64,000 nt of DNA, from NCBI GenBank assembly GCA_013399875.1, contig VXAZ01000420.1:864616-928615 (forward strand), read 5' to 3'. Origin of the DNA: Gymnorhina tibicen (taxonomy: Eukaryota > Chordata > Aves > Passeriformes > Artamidae). The notes below the pieces were generated by a model. It was given only the letters and a program-made list of their open reading frames with translations, was not told where the DNA came from and ran no database searches. A program made the position numbers and the translations under genes. Below are positions 43,751-56,200 of this stretch, piece by piece. Each line of letters opens with the position of its first letter. Positions within the stretch are counted from its first letter, which is position 1.

Positions 43751-46700
43751 GTATTGAACACTTTTGCTGGAAATAAATGTTTTGCATTATTTAAAAATAA
43801 TGACATTCAGAGATAATAATGGTTTTATTCAAAAGAGAATTTGACACAATCTAACTGGGGTTTTTTTCCTATATTTTTCTGTGTTATTAGCATCCTCAGG
43901 AAGAATTGCAAACAATTAAAATTTATATTACTTCGCACAGCTTCAGTACCATTCATTCACACTGATTGACTTATGTCCTTTATATTACACTAAAGAAGTT
44001 GAGTGTTTGGGGAATCTAGACCACAGGAGGAAATTGTTTGCTAAGTTTTTGCGTAGTGTTTGTTCCATGTAGAAATACACTCTTTACATGTGTGTCTGTG
44101 TTTAAAAAGAAATTAATGGGGGTTGTAGCCAATGCTAAAGCCAGAGTACAGCCTGATAGGTGTATCAGCCAAAATAACCAGTAAGAATTTGAGGTCTGCC
44201 CTTTTTCCCATTACTTTGAGTATTTAAAAAGATTTTCAAAATAGCTGTGAAGTTAGCTTCTTAAATGTCAAAAGTCCACTGACTTCATGAAGACTGCTTC
44301 ATTTAACTGAGAAAATTTTATGGTTTCATTTATTACATTGAAACAGTTCTTAAGAACTAAGAAAAATACCTCTAACATAATTTAATTGCATTTCTTCATG
44401 GCATTCAGATAATTGAGGTTGAAGTGAGTTGTCAAGTTAATGTCATGTCAAACTCTTGCCTTAGCAGAGTCCAATACTGTATTTGGGGTTTGGCCTGTTT
44501 TTGTGATTGGCTGGAAGGCTAATGTGTGTAACTGCTACTTCAGGACATGATCAGAGTTACAACACTGTATTCTGTATAGTATATTCCTTTCCCATCTGAG
44601 GTTTTTTTAAGGCTTTCTGTGGGGGGTGGGGGGGGAACAGAACAGCAATGCTAGCTGTATGCTCTGTCATCTGCTTAATCCTTATCCCCTTCACATTGTC
44701 AATACTCATCTAATTCCACTTTAACAACAGTAATTGGCTGATGGAGTAGCAGATATAGATTTATTTTCCTGATGACTCCTTGACTTTTTTCCTCTGGTAA
44801 TACTAATAGAATTCCAAATCCTTACTGGTGTGATCATGTCATGAGTAGGTCAACAGTCATGTCAAGGTCCTATTGGAAACTTCATAGCCAACATCTTAAT
44901 TTAGACTTAGCTATCTTTTTCTCTTGTATGTGCAATTGTAAGCAATTCTTTCAAGTATCACACTCATTCCATTATAACACAATTCGTTTGATGCAAGGGG
45001 AGGCAGTTCTGCATGTGAATTGTTTACTGAATGGTAGTGGGTCACACAAGCTCAGTAAGCCTCTTCCTGGTGTGATGCATTATCTGAATTGTGTGGGAAG
45101 CTTGAAGGAAACGAAATATTGCTTGTTTGTTTTCAAAGTTATTTCAGTCCTTCAGTTAATGAGAATTGAAATGGATATTGTGGCTTTCTAATATTTAAGG
45201 AAAACATTTCTGAAAATTTGAAATGTCAGGTCTCTGGGGTAGCTGAGTTGATCCAGTGGTTTCCTGCCACTGGAAGACAAAAGCTTGCTTCATTTCTTGC
45301 TTTCTTTAATTCTGTACTAGCTCTTAACCTACCTGCTCTAGGCCATGTGGTTCCTGTCCTACATTTTGCCAGAGCTCTGAATTATAACTGATTTCTGAGT
45401 TGCCTCTGTCCACCAAAGCAGAGGTAAAAAAACACAGACTTTTCTTTTGAGGTTAACTTTGTCATCATCTTCGTGAGCTGGAAGTCATCTGGAGAAGGGG
45501 AGAAGCATCATTTCTGACACGTGAATGTGAAGCTGGCAGCAAGATGGAAAAAGGGTATGCAGGACAGCCCCTTTTAGCAGTAATGAGTTATTTAGGAGAA
45601 ACTGTTTCCTGGTGAGATTTTACCTTTAGTTTTTGATTATGTAAGTTAGAATTGAGAAATAAGACTATCAAGTTGTTTGGAAACCTATCTAGGTTTGATG
45701 GACTAATGACCGTCTTTCACATCACCATTCAGCTTTACTTTGTCTTTCCTATTACCCGAAGCTTCGTATTTATCTTTGGCACCAGTGTGTATCCAGTCTG
45801 GAAATGGGAAGTAAGCTGTGTTGCCTTTCCTGGACTTGAAGTAATATTGCAGAAGTTTTGGGGATTGACTTGAGTAAGAACAGAGTAGAGTGCATATACT
45901 CAAGCTGTCAGAAAGACCTGTAACAACTGATTAAACACTTTTTGTCTCTTAAAGCATGTCAGACTTAATTGAGTGGTTAAGAACCAGTTTTGGCAGAGAC
46001 TTAATCTCACTTAGTCATTTGGCTAACTGAATAGTATTCAATATTGAAAGGGTGCATGCAGTCTCTTGATAGAGATTTATGCACTTGACCAAGTGCTTAA
46101 ATTTTACAGGGAAACATTTAAATTGAAGTGCTTTGGTAGTCCTACATCAGAAGCAATGCCTGTCTTGGGAATTACCACTATTAAATCAGCAAGGAATGTT
46201 AACCAGAGTCTACAGCCTGGCTTGACTGCCTTATCAAAGCTGCTCTTTTTATCCTCTGTCCAAAACCTTCACTCTGTAAAGCTGTTGACCAATTATAGGG
46301 AACTCAGCCATTAACAGTGTCTCTGCCTAGTGTATTAGCTTGGCCTCTTAATGTTTCTGCGTGAGGGAAGGTCCCAAAATGATTACACTTTCTAAGAATC
46401 TGGTCTAATATATGAAATGTGCTTATGGAAATATTCCTTTGGTCTAAAAAAACAACAGACTGCTTTGCTGTAGATAAAAATGCATATTATTTTTTGAATT
46501 CTTGATTATATTGATTTGCTGCTTCTGGGGAAAAAAGCCCAGAAAGCATAAAAACAGTAATCTACACTTAACTACACATTTTTTTAAGTTTTCCACTGAT
46601 CTGTAACTGAAGAAAAACCCAGTAGTTTAGGATGTTAATCTGTAGTTTTAGAAACATGAATTGCCTCAATGTTTAAACTCATAATAACTCGTGTACTGTT

Positions 46701-49700
46701 ACGCTAAATTCTTGTATTGAAATATTTTAATTTCGTAACGTTGTATGTGTAATAACATACATGATTAATGCATGAGCAAGTGGAACTTAAATTTTTTGGA
46801 AATGTTGGCAAGTACCACATCATAGCCCCATTTTCTTTTTAATATACATTCAGCTCCCTTGTTCAATTAATTGCATCCAGCCAGTTGTCAGATGGACAAG
46901 AGAATGTAACTGGGGCTTCAGTAAAGTGACCAAACATGTCTTTAATGCATGTCATATATTTGTATTTCCTCATTGCTAGTAAGTCAAGAAATTAACGTTT
47001 TTAAAAGTTAAGCTTTGTTTTCCCTTAAACTGAACATCTTTCTGTCAGTATATTCTATGAAACTATTTAATAGGCATGAAGTTCTTTAGAAATTTAGTAT
47101 GAAATATAGTTTCAACATAGCAATGCCAGTAGTGTAAAAGAATTGAAAACTTACAATAATTAATCTAAACTTATTTATAATTTCATTCTTAAGAGAAATG
47201 TTTTATTGGGTTCTTTTTTCTAATATATATTAGGTTTTCTTTTGTTTAAGCTTGTTGGCTTTTAGATTTTGTTTCCATCTTTCTTGTTCAGGGTAGAATA
47301 GGTTAAGTGAGGAGCATAGGATTTGTTTCATTAAAGAATTTGAAACATTCTTCTATTGTAATCTCCCCTTACCAGCACCCTGAAGGTTAACAATTTATTC
47401 AGTATCCTAAGGAGAAGTTAAATAGAACAGCCAAACTGGCTTAAAACAGCTTGCAGTCCCTAAAGGAGGGGAGGGTAAGAGGGTGCACATCCTTAGTTGA
47501 TCCTGCTCTTTTCCATCTAGTGAAGTAGTTGATAATTTCACTGAAATTTCTCACCTTGAATTTGTCCACTTGCTTGCACCGTCCCATCCCACTTCTCAGC
47601 GTTTGGGTGGGTTGAATCATTTCACTTAAAAAAAGAATTGAAAATTACAAAGCAAAGCTAGACCTAGCATAGTTTATAAAAGATAGCAAAGACATTGGCC
47701 GATTTAATTTCTACTATTTTAATTTGAATTTATCAGTCATTTCTAACATGCTTACAACTTGGGATTTTTGTTCCTTGTAGGCTTAATTCTCACATACTTG
47801 TTTTCTGTTTCTCACAAAGTAATAGGTACTTTCCAAATATAAAACCACTGTTCCTGCCACAAGGAGATAAAAACATACATGCAAAGGAGATTGAGGGAAA
47901 TAGTATAGCAGGATATGTGACTGTTGGCTGGTAAATAAGAATAAGCTGTTCTGTTGGGGTTTTTAATTAACTTGTCAGTATAAATCAGCTGGATTTCCCA
48001 TGGGCAGCATGGCAGATGAGGGTCTTCCACAGGGAATTAACTGGAGGAAGGGTGAAAGCTGTACAGATGAGTTTGTGAAAAATGTTCTGTGCACAAGAGA
48101 CAGGAAGAAGTCAGAGTAACTGCTAATGCTAGAAGCATTAAAAGAAACAGTAGAAAAAATTGTGGAATCTGGTTTCTCTAACAAGGGAGGAGGAGATGGC
48201 ATGAAATAAAATGGATAAAAATATCTGAGGGGCATGAAAAATTATGGAAGGCTGGAATTAGATTTCTTGATACTGGTGGTAGAATTCAGCTAATACTGCA
48301 ACCTTCGAATCTGAAACCTGAACTTTTTTCTAAGATGAGAATAGCAAGCAGGAAAGCAAGACTGGGCCATCGCTATCGCTGCCAGTCACCATTCTGTAGG
48401 GTTATTAAAAGCTTTTGGAAACAGGAACAAGAAACAGATGATGTGGGGTTTGTTTTGTTCTTTTAGAACTGTATTAGTGTTGAACTGATGCTAAGACATC
48501 AGGGTGAGCTTTTAGGAAAGGAGTTGGGATCTATGTTAGATGAAAGCTAACAGCTGGAAGATGAGCACTTGAGACCCACCAGCACGGATGCTCTGTGTGG
48601 CAAAATCTCAGCTTGCTCTGTTTTCAGGTTGCAGAGCTAAACATCCTGCAGCATGCAGGCCTAGCTTGATGTAAATGCAGCAGATACTTGGAGTACTTCT
48701 CCATTTTATTACACTGCAACAGAAAGTAGCTGAAACACTGTTTGGAGAGAATTTTGAGTGTGTCATTGAAATTACCTCCCATTTCAATTAGGCAGAGCAC
48801 AGGACCAGTCATGGGAGGACAGCGTTTCTCCAAAGCTTTCTGCCTTAGAGGAAGTTCAAGGACAACGGGTGTATAGAGTTCTCTGTCACAGAGAAGTCCA
48901 GATTGTTTTATGATGTGCACAGCCATGCTTTATTAATGGCGTTGGAGATGGTGTCCAGCGGTAGTGGAGGAGCTGGTTCTGGGGAAGTTGTTTCATAGGG
49001 TCTAAATCTTAAGAATTCAGCTGTGGAACCTCAACTCCTAAGCACTTGGTAGGCAGTGGAATTCTAAGAGTGACCCACAGCACTGTACATTTCAGCAATT
49101 TCCTTTCTGTGTCACTATTCTACCCCAAACAAACTTGCCTCTTGTTGGTAGGGGCTCTACTTTCTCTATACAAGTAGATAGTAATGATATACAATGCAAC
49201 CCTTGTACATTTAAAACAATGCTATTTGGTTTACATATTAAGATACCAAGCATGACCAGTTTCACTTTGCATGTATTTTTGCAGCTATCCTATTAAAAGA
49301 AACCTAAATTCTCTGAAGCTGAGTCTTGCAGTCAAGTGAGTTTAGGAGCTCACTTGCTTGCTTGAGCCTGAATTTGGTATTTCCTTCATAAATCTCTTTA
49401 TGTGCTTTCATACTGTCATAATGTTATTCTGATTTCAAGCCTGATTTTTATGGTGGTATAATGAACAGACAGAGTATGTTGATACAAAAAAAGACATCTA
49501 CTGGTTTTGACACTGAGAATTAATTATGAAATAAAAGACAGATTTGTGCTCAGGCTAGCATTAGCCTAGCAGTTCAAAATATAAGCAGTCACCTTGGAAT
49601 CATGTAACAAAAAGTGACACCCTTTCTTTTACTATAGGCTAAATATATCTTGTGAACTTTAGTTAGATAAATCATCTGTGTGTCAGTTCTATTTGTTATT

Positions 49701-52407
49701 CTATTTAATTAATTTGGAAAATAGTTGTTGCTTTCCTTTGACAAGCAGAGAGTTCATGTTTGTTAAATACTTTAAAAAAAAGGTTATGCTTTTTGTAGTG
49801 GTTTAGATTATTATCAGAGAGGTTGTTCATTCTTACCAAAAAAAGGTGACATTCAGCATATCACTGGTAGCCAATTTTAAATGAAGTTTCAAAAGACTAC
49901 CTATAATACCGTTTTTCAATCCCTTTAATTAGTTTTTGCATGGAATACTTTGCACAAAGTGCTGGCATCGTCTTTTACTCTTGTTTCCTGCAAGTGAACA
50001 CAATTTGGATGCCTTTAATGCAACTTTCCTTATTTTATGGTAACAAAGACTCCTCCAAATATCTCATGCTGGTTAATACAGGAAAAACATTGTGTTAGTG
50101 TGTTAATCTTGAGCACACAAAGAACCACTGGAGGGTAAGAGGAGGGCATCTGTTGGATAAGCTTTCAATATGATGGGAATGATAACAGACCTACAACTGG
50201 TGCAAAAACCAGCTAATCTTTTACAGTATGTGATTAAAACCAGTGCATATCTTCTCAAAATTTGTTTATTGATGCAGAGGGGAATAATAGACAAAGACGG
50301 ACCTTACTTTTGAGAAACCTGGCTGTTCCAAGCTGCCACAATTTGTACTGGCTGCAGTGACCATTTCAAGTTTTTTAGGCCTATATGTTCTGGGTGGGTT
50401 ATTTTTGTGATGGATTGTCACTGTGATGGACGATCCTCTACTACCTCCTCTATGTATTTGTCAGTACAATTGTAGTTGTAGTAGGTTTTAGGCTTTCATG
50501 GTAAGAATTCTTGGGAAGATCAAGAAGTTATAAATCATCTTAGAGTTTTGCATAACTAATGAAAAAGCTTCTTTTATTACAATAAAGGCATGGTTATAAG
50601 AAAGAAAATGAAGATGCTGAGAAATCGGCTTTGGAAATCTGTAATTAATTTCCTCATTTCCTTCTGAGTAACAGGACACATGGTCCTCTGTGCATTTTCT
50701 AGTTCCAGTGTAATTGACATTCTGATGTAGATGGGACCTTTCTTTAAAAGACAGGGATTTTCAAAGATTTAGAAAAGACTTCAAACTATTCATGTTGCTT
50801 TCAGAAAAAGGTTTAGCAATTGTGTCCCTTACAAAGATGATTAGCAATTGAAGTATTTACAAAATGGTATGTAATAGTATGTAAACACCTTCCTAGGCCA
50901 CGAAGTACGGCAATTTTCAGATGTTTATGCGACCTTCTGCTTAGTTGGCAGTGAAGCCACCAGCACGTGATTGTTGATTATTCTCCAGACTTACAGAAAC
51001 CACATGTAGAGCTAACTGATTGCTGCCAGGAAGGGTGTTCTTAGGTTTTGTACATGAGTGTTTAGCACATGCACTAAGGAGCTCTTCAGAGCTTTATTTG
51101 AATGCTGTCTTGCAATTGCTTGGCAATAATTAAGGTAAGTCTAGAAATTAGGTTAGCGTACATCCAAGTTTGTGGGAAGTTAGTTCTGGCCCACAGTCCC
51201 TTCTTAAATGCCATTTAAGAAGTTGCATGCATTAAAAAAAACCTCCTGTGTGTACATGTTTTCTGAACAGTAACCAGAGATAGACATGACAATCCGGGTT
51301 GAAGTGTTTGGGTCTCAGTTTTGTGCTCAAGCTTGATATATTTAATAACTCTTCCATTTAGCAATATGTAACATTTTAGCTACCACTGCTGCTGAAGTTT
51401 CATTTGGACTTAACAGATACATGTGAATTCATATATTTTTCATAAAACAAAGGAAACTGGTGTTTCTGGTGTCAACTATAGTAATGAAATGAACATGTAA
51501 AGGAATCAGGTCCTTGCTCATTAAATTCAAAAGCACCTGCTATATTATTATTTGGCTGTAAACCAAAAAAGAATGGTTTAGTTAAAGCTGAGGGGAGGGG
51601 GGAAATCACTTAATCAAATTTATACAGCGTTCAGAAAGTTACTGGAACTAAAGTAGTTGGTGATGTAATGTATGAAGTCAAAGAGTATTTTGCTATGCTG
51701 GAGAAAACTAATGGAAACATTCACTTGGGGTAAGACAAATGGTATTAAATGAGAAAACACACCATGAATTGCAAATGGAGCTGAGTTAATTTGTTGCTAC
51801 AGTAGTGTTGCCCTACTGTTAAATGAAGGCTGTGTAATTATCTTGCTGGCAGAGATAATGTCAAAACCTCATTTCTCCTTACATGCCTCATTTTTACATG
51901 AGGGCTAATTGAGCTGCAAGGTGACAACTGATTATATATAGCTATCATCAGGTCCTCTTGCTCAATTTGCAAATAATGTTATCTTTTTTAAGTGATGATT
52001 TTTATCACATGTCAAATTAAGGCATTAAAAAAACTTTTTAAAGCTATTTTAGTAATTTGTAGCATTGCATTTCTGTCACCATTTTATTTATATTTTTCAG
52101 TATTAATTAATTCTTCCTCCAAGATTCTTGACATCCATTTACTTACCATCCCTTTATTTAAAGCAGAGAGACATGTGCTAGTTACTTTTTAATGTCTTTT
52201 GATCATCATGAATGAAAGGGCACTTCATAATCCCAATTAGATTAAGTTTTCTTGAACTTTTCTGTTGTCTTTTCTTGTTTATTGGAAATGCTGCTGAATA
52301 ATTCTTGTAAATAGATTTCAGACTTAACAAATATCTTTTCCTTATGCCCTAAGAAGCCCAACAATACTGTGTCAAATAGCAGCACCATTACCTGTCTAGA
52401 CACAAAG

Positions 52408-53245
52408 TCACAGAGTGTGTCAGGTTGGAAGAGACCACAGTGGGTCATCTGGTTCAACCTCCCTGCTTAAGCAGGATTGCCCTGGAGCACATTGCACCGG
52501 ATTGTGTCCAGCTGGTTCTTGAATATCTCCAGTGAGAGAGACTCCACACTCTCTCTGGACAATCTGTTTCCACGTCTCAGTTACCCACTGTAAAGAAGTT
52601 CTTCATATTCAGGTGGAACTTCTGTGCATCAGTTTCTGCCTGGTGCCTCCTGTCCTATGGCGTGGCACCATCGACAAGAGCCTGGCTCCATCCTCTTGGC
52701 ACCCTCCCTTCAGATACTGACAGACATTGATGAGGTCCCCTCTCAGTCATCTCTTCCTGAGGCTGAACAGGCCCAGCTCCCTCAGCCTTTCCTTGTAAGA
52801 GAGACGCTCCAGTCCCTTAATCAGCTTTGTAGCCCTCCACTGGACTCACTCCATGTCTGTCTTGTACCAAGGAGCCCAGAACTGGACAGAGCATTCCAGG
52901 CCTCATCAAGGCTGAGTAGAGGGTCAGGATCACCTCCCTCGACCTGCTGGCAATATTCTTCCTGATGCACCCCAGGACACCATTGTCCTTCTTGGAGACA
53001 GGCACTGCTGGCTCAGCAACAGCTTGTTGTCCACCAGGACCCCCCCTCCTCAGAGCTGCTTTCCAGCAGGTCGGTCTCCAACCTGTTCTGGTGCCTGGGG
53101 TCATTCCTCCTCAGGTGCAGGACTATAAGGATGATATGAGAGACAATGTCAAAAGCCTTGAGATCAGGGTAGATGATATCCACTGCTCTCCCCTCATCCA
53201 TACAGGTAGTTTTCATTGTAGAAGGCAATCAGATTGGTCAAGCTT
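52408..53245 (-). mobile_element. CR1 LINE fragment with internal deletion
   Basis: On the minus strand this reads from RT motif A (MDEGRAVDIIYPDLKAFDIV) through the C-terminal RT part (GVLGCIRKNIASRSREVILT, LYSALMRPG) into the CR1 3' UTR. The 3' UTR ends on the plus strand at caggttggaagagaccacag near 52421. Motif A and the GCIR segment are far closer together than in an intact element: the palm with the catalytic YxDD box is missing, the join being near 53115-53125. There are frame breaks throughout. The insertion is antisense to GPATCH2. The overlapping plus-strand ORFs (52532-53333) are CR1 antisense sequence, not genes. Confidence 0.93.
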
Positions 53246-56200
53246 CATGATGGTCAAGGGGCTACTTCACTTTGTCAACAGAGAACTAAAGCCTAATGTC
53301 ATTTGCTGTGATGTTTTTTCTTGGTCTTTTTAGTCTCTGCTTTACCTGTAGGTGCAGTGCAGTCTCTTTCCAAGTTCTTGAAGCTTTTTCACTCTAGCTA
53401 CATTCACAAGAACTAAAATAGAAACAGTTAAATTTTACATTCCACAAATATAAAGGAGCCAACCTGGATTTCCATGTTCTTGCCCAACAGTGCTGAGCTA
53501 CAGAAGCAATCTGTGAAACGAGCCTTAAGACCATGCTTGGAAAAAGAGAACTGCCAAAATCTGGTGCTAATGTTTAAAAATAAACCAGTTTTGCAATCCT
53601 TCATAAACTTCTTCCATTTTTTGGAAATACTGTTCATGAAGTATATATGACATATCTGAAAAATAGGCGAGTCTGAAATCATCTTACTATATTTGCTCAC
53701 TTTCCCCTTGCACATACAACTTGTATTGAAGTGGGACCTGGAAGTTTGATATCCTTATAATGACTGTCTTGTGTCTCAGAGTAGTCAGGCTCCTACCAGG
53801 GCTTTGATTGTCGTCTAAATAGTATTTAAGAACAAATTTAAAACAGGAAAACATTTTCGTTTGTAAAATGTAAAAATAGGCATTACATACATCTCAAAAA
53901 TAAAGCATTGTAATTTCTAACTGATTGAAGTTCAGTACTGTGGGACTACTCTTATTTGCTAAGGCCCTATACTTACGATTCTCAGCTCTTTTATTAAACT
54001 TTTATTAAACTTAATATTGCAGGTTTATATTTTAAGTAGTTACACTTCTTCATTGGACATGAAGTTCAGCTGTGACTTGGCTTTTAAACAAGTGACATAA
54101 TTATGCAACACTATCTAAATACAAATAAAAAATAAATCTTTTATTTTACTGTATACTAGGCAGTAAGAGAATAAAACCTTGCTTTGAGATAAAAAAAAAA
54201 TTTCTTATACTGACACTCTTTTCCAGATTATTTGTATCTTGTAGGGTAGGAAAGATACCCTTTTTTATTGGAAACCTCATGACTGAGACCTTAAATCATT
54301 TTACTTTATTAGATCGTTCTGCATTTGGAAATTAAATGATGCTGCTTAAAAAAAGAAATTACTCCAAGACAATTCTGTCTCTTGCTTTTCTGACATCGGG
54401 GGAAGGGAGGAAAAAAAAATCAGAGAGCTTCTCCTGGATGAAAGGAGTTACTTGAAAGTGAAATGTGCAAATCCATCAGTGATATTTTAATAATGCTGGG
54501 TCATGTTGAGTTCTGAATAATTTAATCATTTGGTGTATGTTTGCACTTCTGTATGAGACTTTGTTGGAAAATACCTTTTTAATGACTGACTTGAATCCTG
54601 AACTATTTTTTTAATAACCTCAATGTTCATGTGATAGTTTTATAAATCTGAGTGTATAGTAAATTTATACTTATTAAATTCTTCATAAATATAGCACAGT
54701 TCTCCCTTACGCAGTATAGCTATCATAGGAACTGAAGGATACTGCTGGACTAACAATACCAGAAAAGTTAGGTTTTTGTTGGGTTTAGGCAACATATGTT
54801 ACCAAGTCAGAATGCCATTTTATTTGATTTTTTTGAAAGTTGCACCTTTTAAATGACTTCTAGGTAGAAACATTTTTGCTGTGTTTATGTAGTACTTACT
54901 CTGAGGTTCTGATTAACTCTCTTTACTCATGACCTTCAGACCAGTTAAGGCCTGAAAAAATTTTTGGTTTTTTCCTTCATCAAGCCACTTAACTAAAAGC
55001 TTGATTTTTTTTCTGTGCTGCCTTAAATAATTGCCTGTAATGAACAGTAGAAGCATTACTCTTGGTTTCCATATATTGAGTTCTAGGGGTTTTAAAATAC
55101 TGTGGACATTAGAAAAATTGTCAGGTTTTCTTAATAATATATCCATGATCGCTAATAGAAAATAAGTCGATGCTTCACGAGATTTTCACTTTAGATAAAG
55201 GTAATTGTTTTAATAATGGAAAAGGAGTACTGAGAGTATTATAATAAAACCAGGAAATATTTTAGACAGCATTTGTCTACCTGAATATATACCAATACTG
55301 AAGAAAGTATCAACAGTGAGTAACTAGTTTCCCCTTTTAAAATATTTATGTAGTAAGAAACCTGTGGTAGAAGTACATGATTCTTTGCATGGCATTATTT
55401 TCTTAAGCCACTTACACTTTTTTATTTGCTTAACATTAGCACATTTCTCATCATGTTCTTTTGTAGCCTGTCTGAAAGGTACACTCCCACTGTACTTAAG
55501 ATAAAATTATTTCTTTACAGACACATAAAGTAAATATTAGTTTACAAATACAGAAGAGTTCCAGCACTGACTCACTGGATTCTGAAGCAGGTGTAAAGTT
55601 TTGCTATGCTGTTATAGAATTAGAACTTCAAGGATGCTCTGAGGCTTGTGTATTCTGTAACTACAAACTAAGTCTGATGTCCCAAAACATCCGAGATAGT
55701 TCCTAATATGCCAGGAGTAGCATTGGTGGTATTCTCTGCAGGTGCTCGTGGGGACTTGCAGAGCTCTGAGGATGTGAGGCTGCCCTCGCTTGTGACCTCA
55801 TAATTTCCAGAAGCAGGTGGAGGTGGCAATTATAGCTATGGCCACTATCTTGAACCTTCTGCAGTCGGTGATGAATTGTAAATGGCTAGACCCGGTGCAC
55901 AACAATAAACTCAAATAAATCTTCAATGTGTAATAATGACAAGACTGAAAGACTGGCAGTTATAACAAGGCTGCTGTTGTCACCCACTTGACTGTAGCCT
56001 TGATATCCATCATTATCAGCTGGAGCTAGCTCAAGAGTTGGACAAGAAGGTCTGAAGAAGGATGAGTTGTTTGCGCTGAAGCGTCCAGTAGGTCCCATCT
56101 GGCAGAAAGTAAATGGGATTTTTTTGCCTGTTCACTGGGCCAGAGCTGTCCATCATTTTGGGCAGACATCTGATCACTTCATGCTGTGGGACAATATGGC

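Noticed and set aside
44622..44640. Possible G-quadruplex in a G-rich run (ggggggtggggggggaac)
   Set aside because: There are only two G runs with a single-base loop and no nearby promoter or exon. This is too little to claim a folded element.
49333..49358. Short hairpin (caagtga...tcacttg) as a microRNA
   Set aside because: The stem is only about seven pairs, far short of a precursor microRNA, and the flanks do not extend the pairing.
52532..53333. Plus-strand ORFs rich in Pro/Ser/Leu
   Set aside because: They are the antisense reading of the CR1 element on the minus strand.
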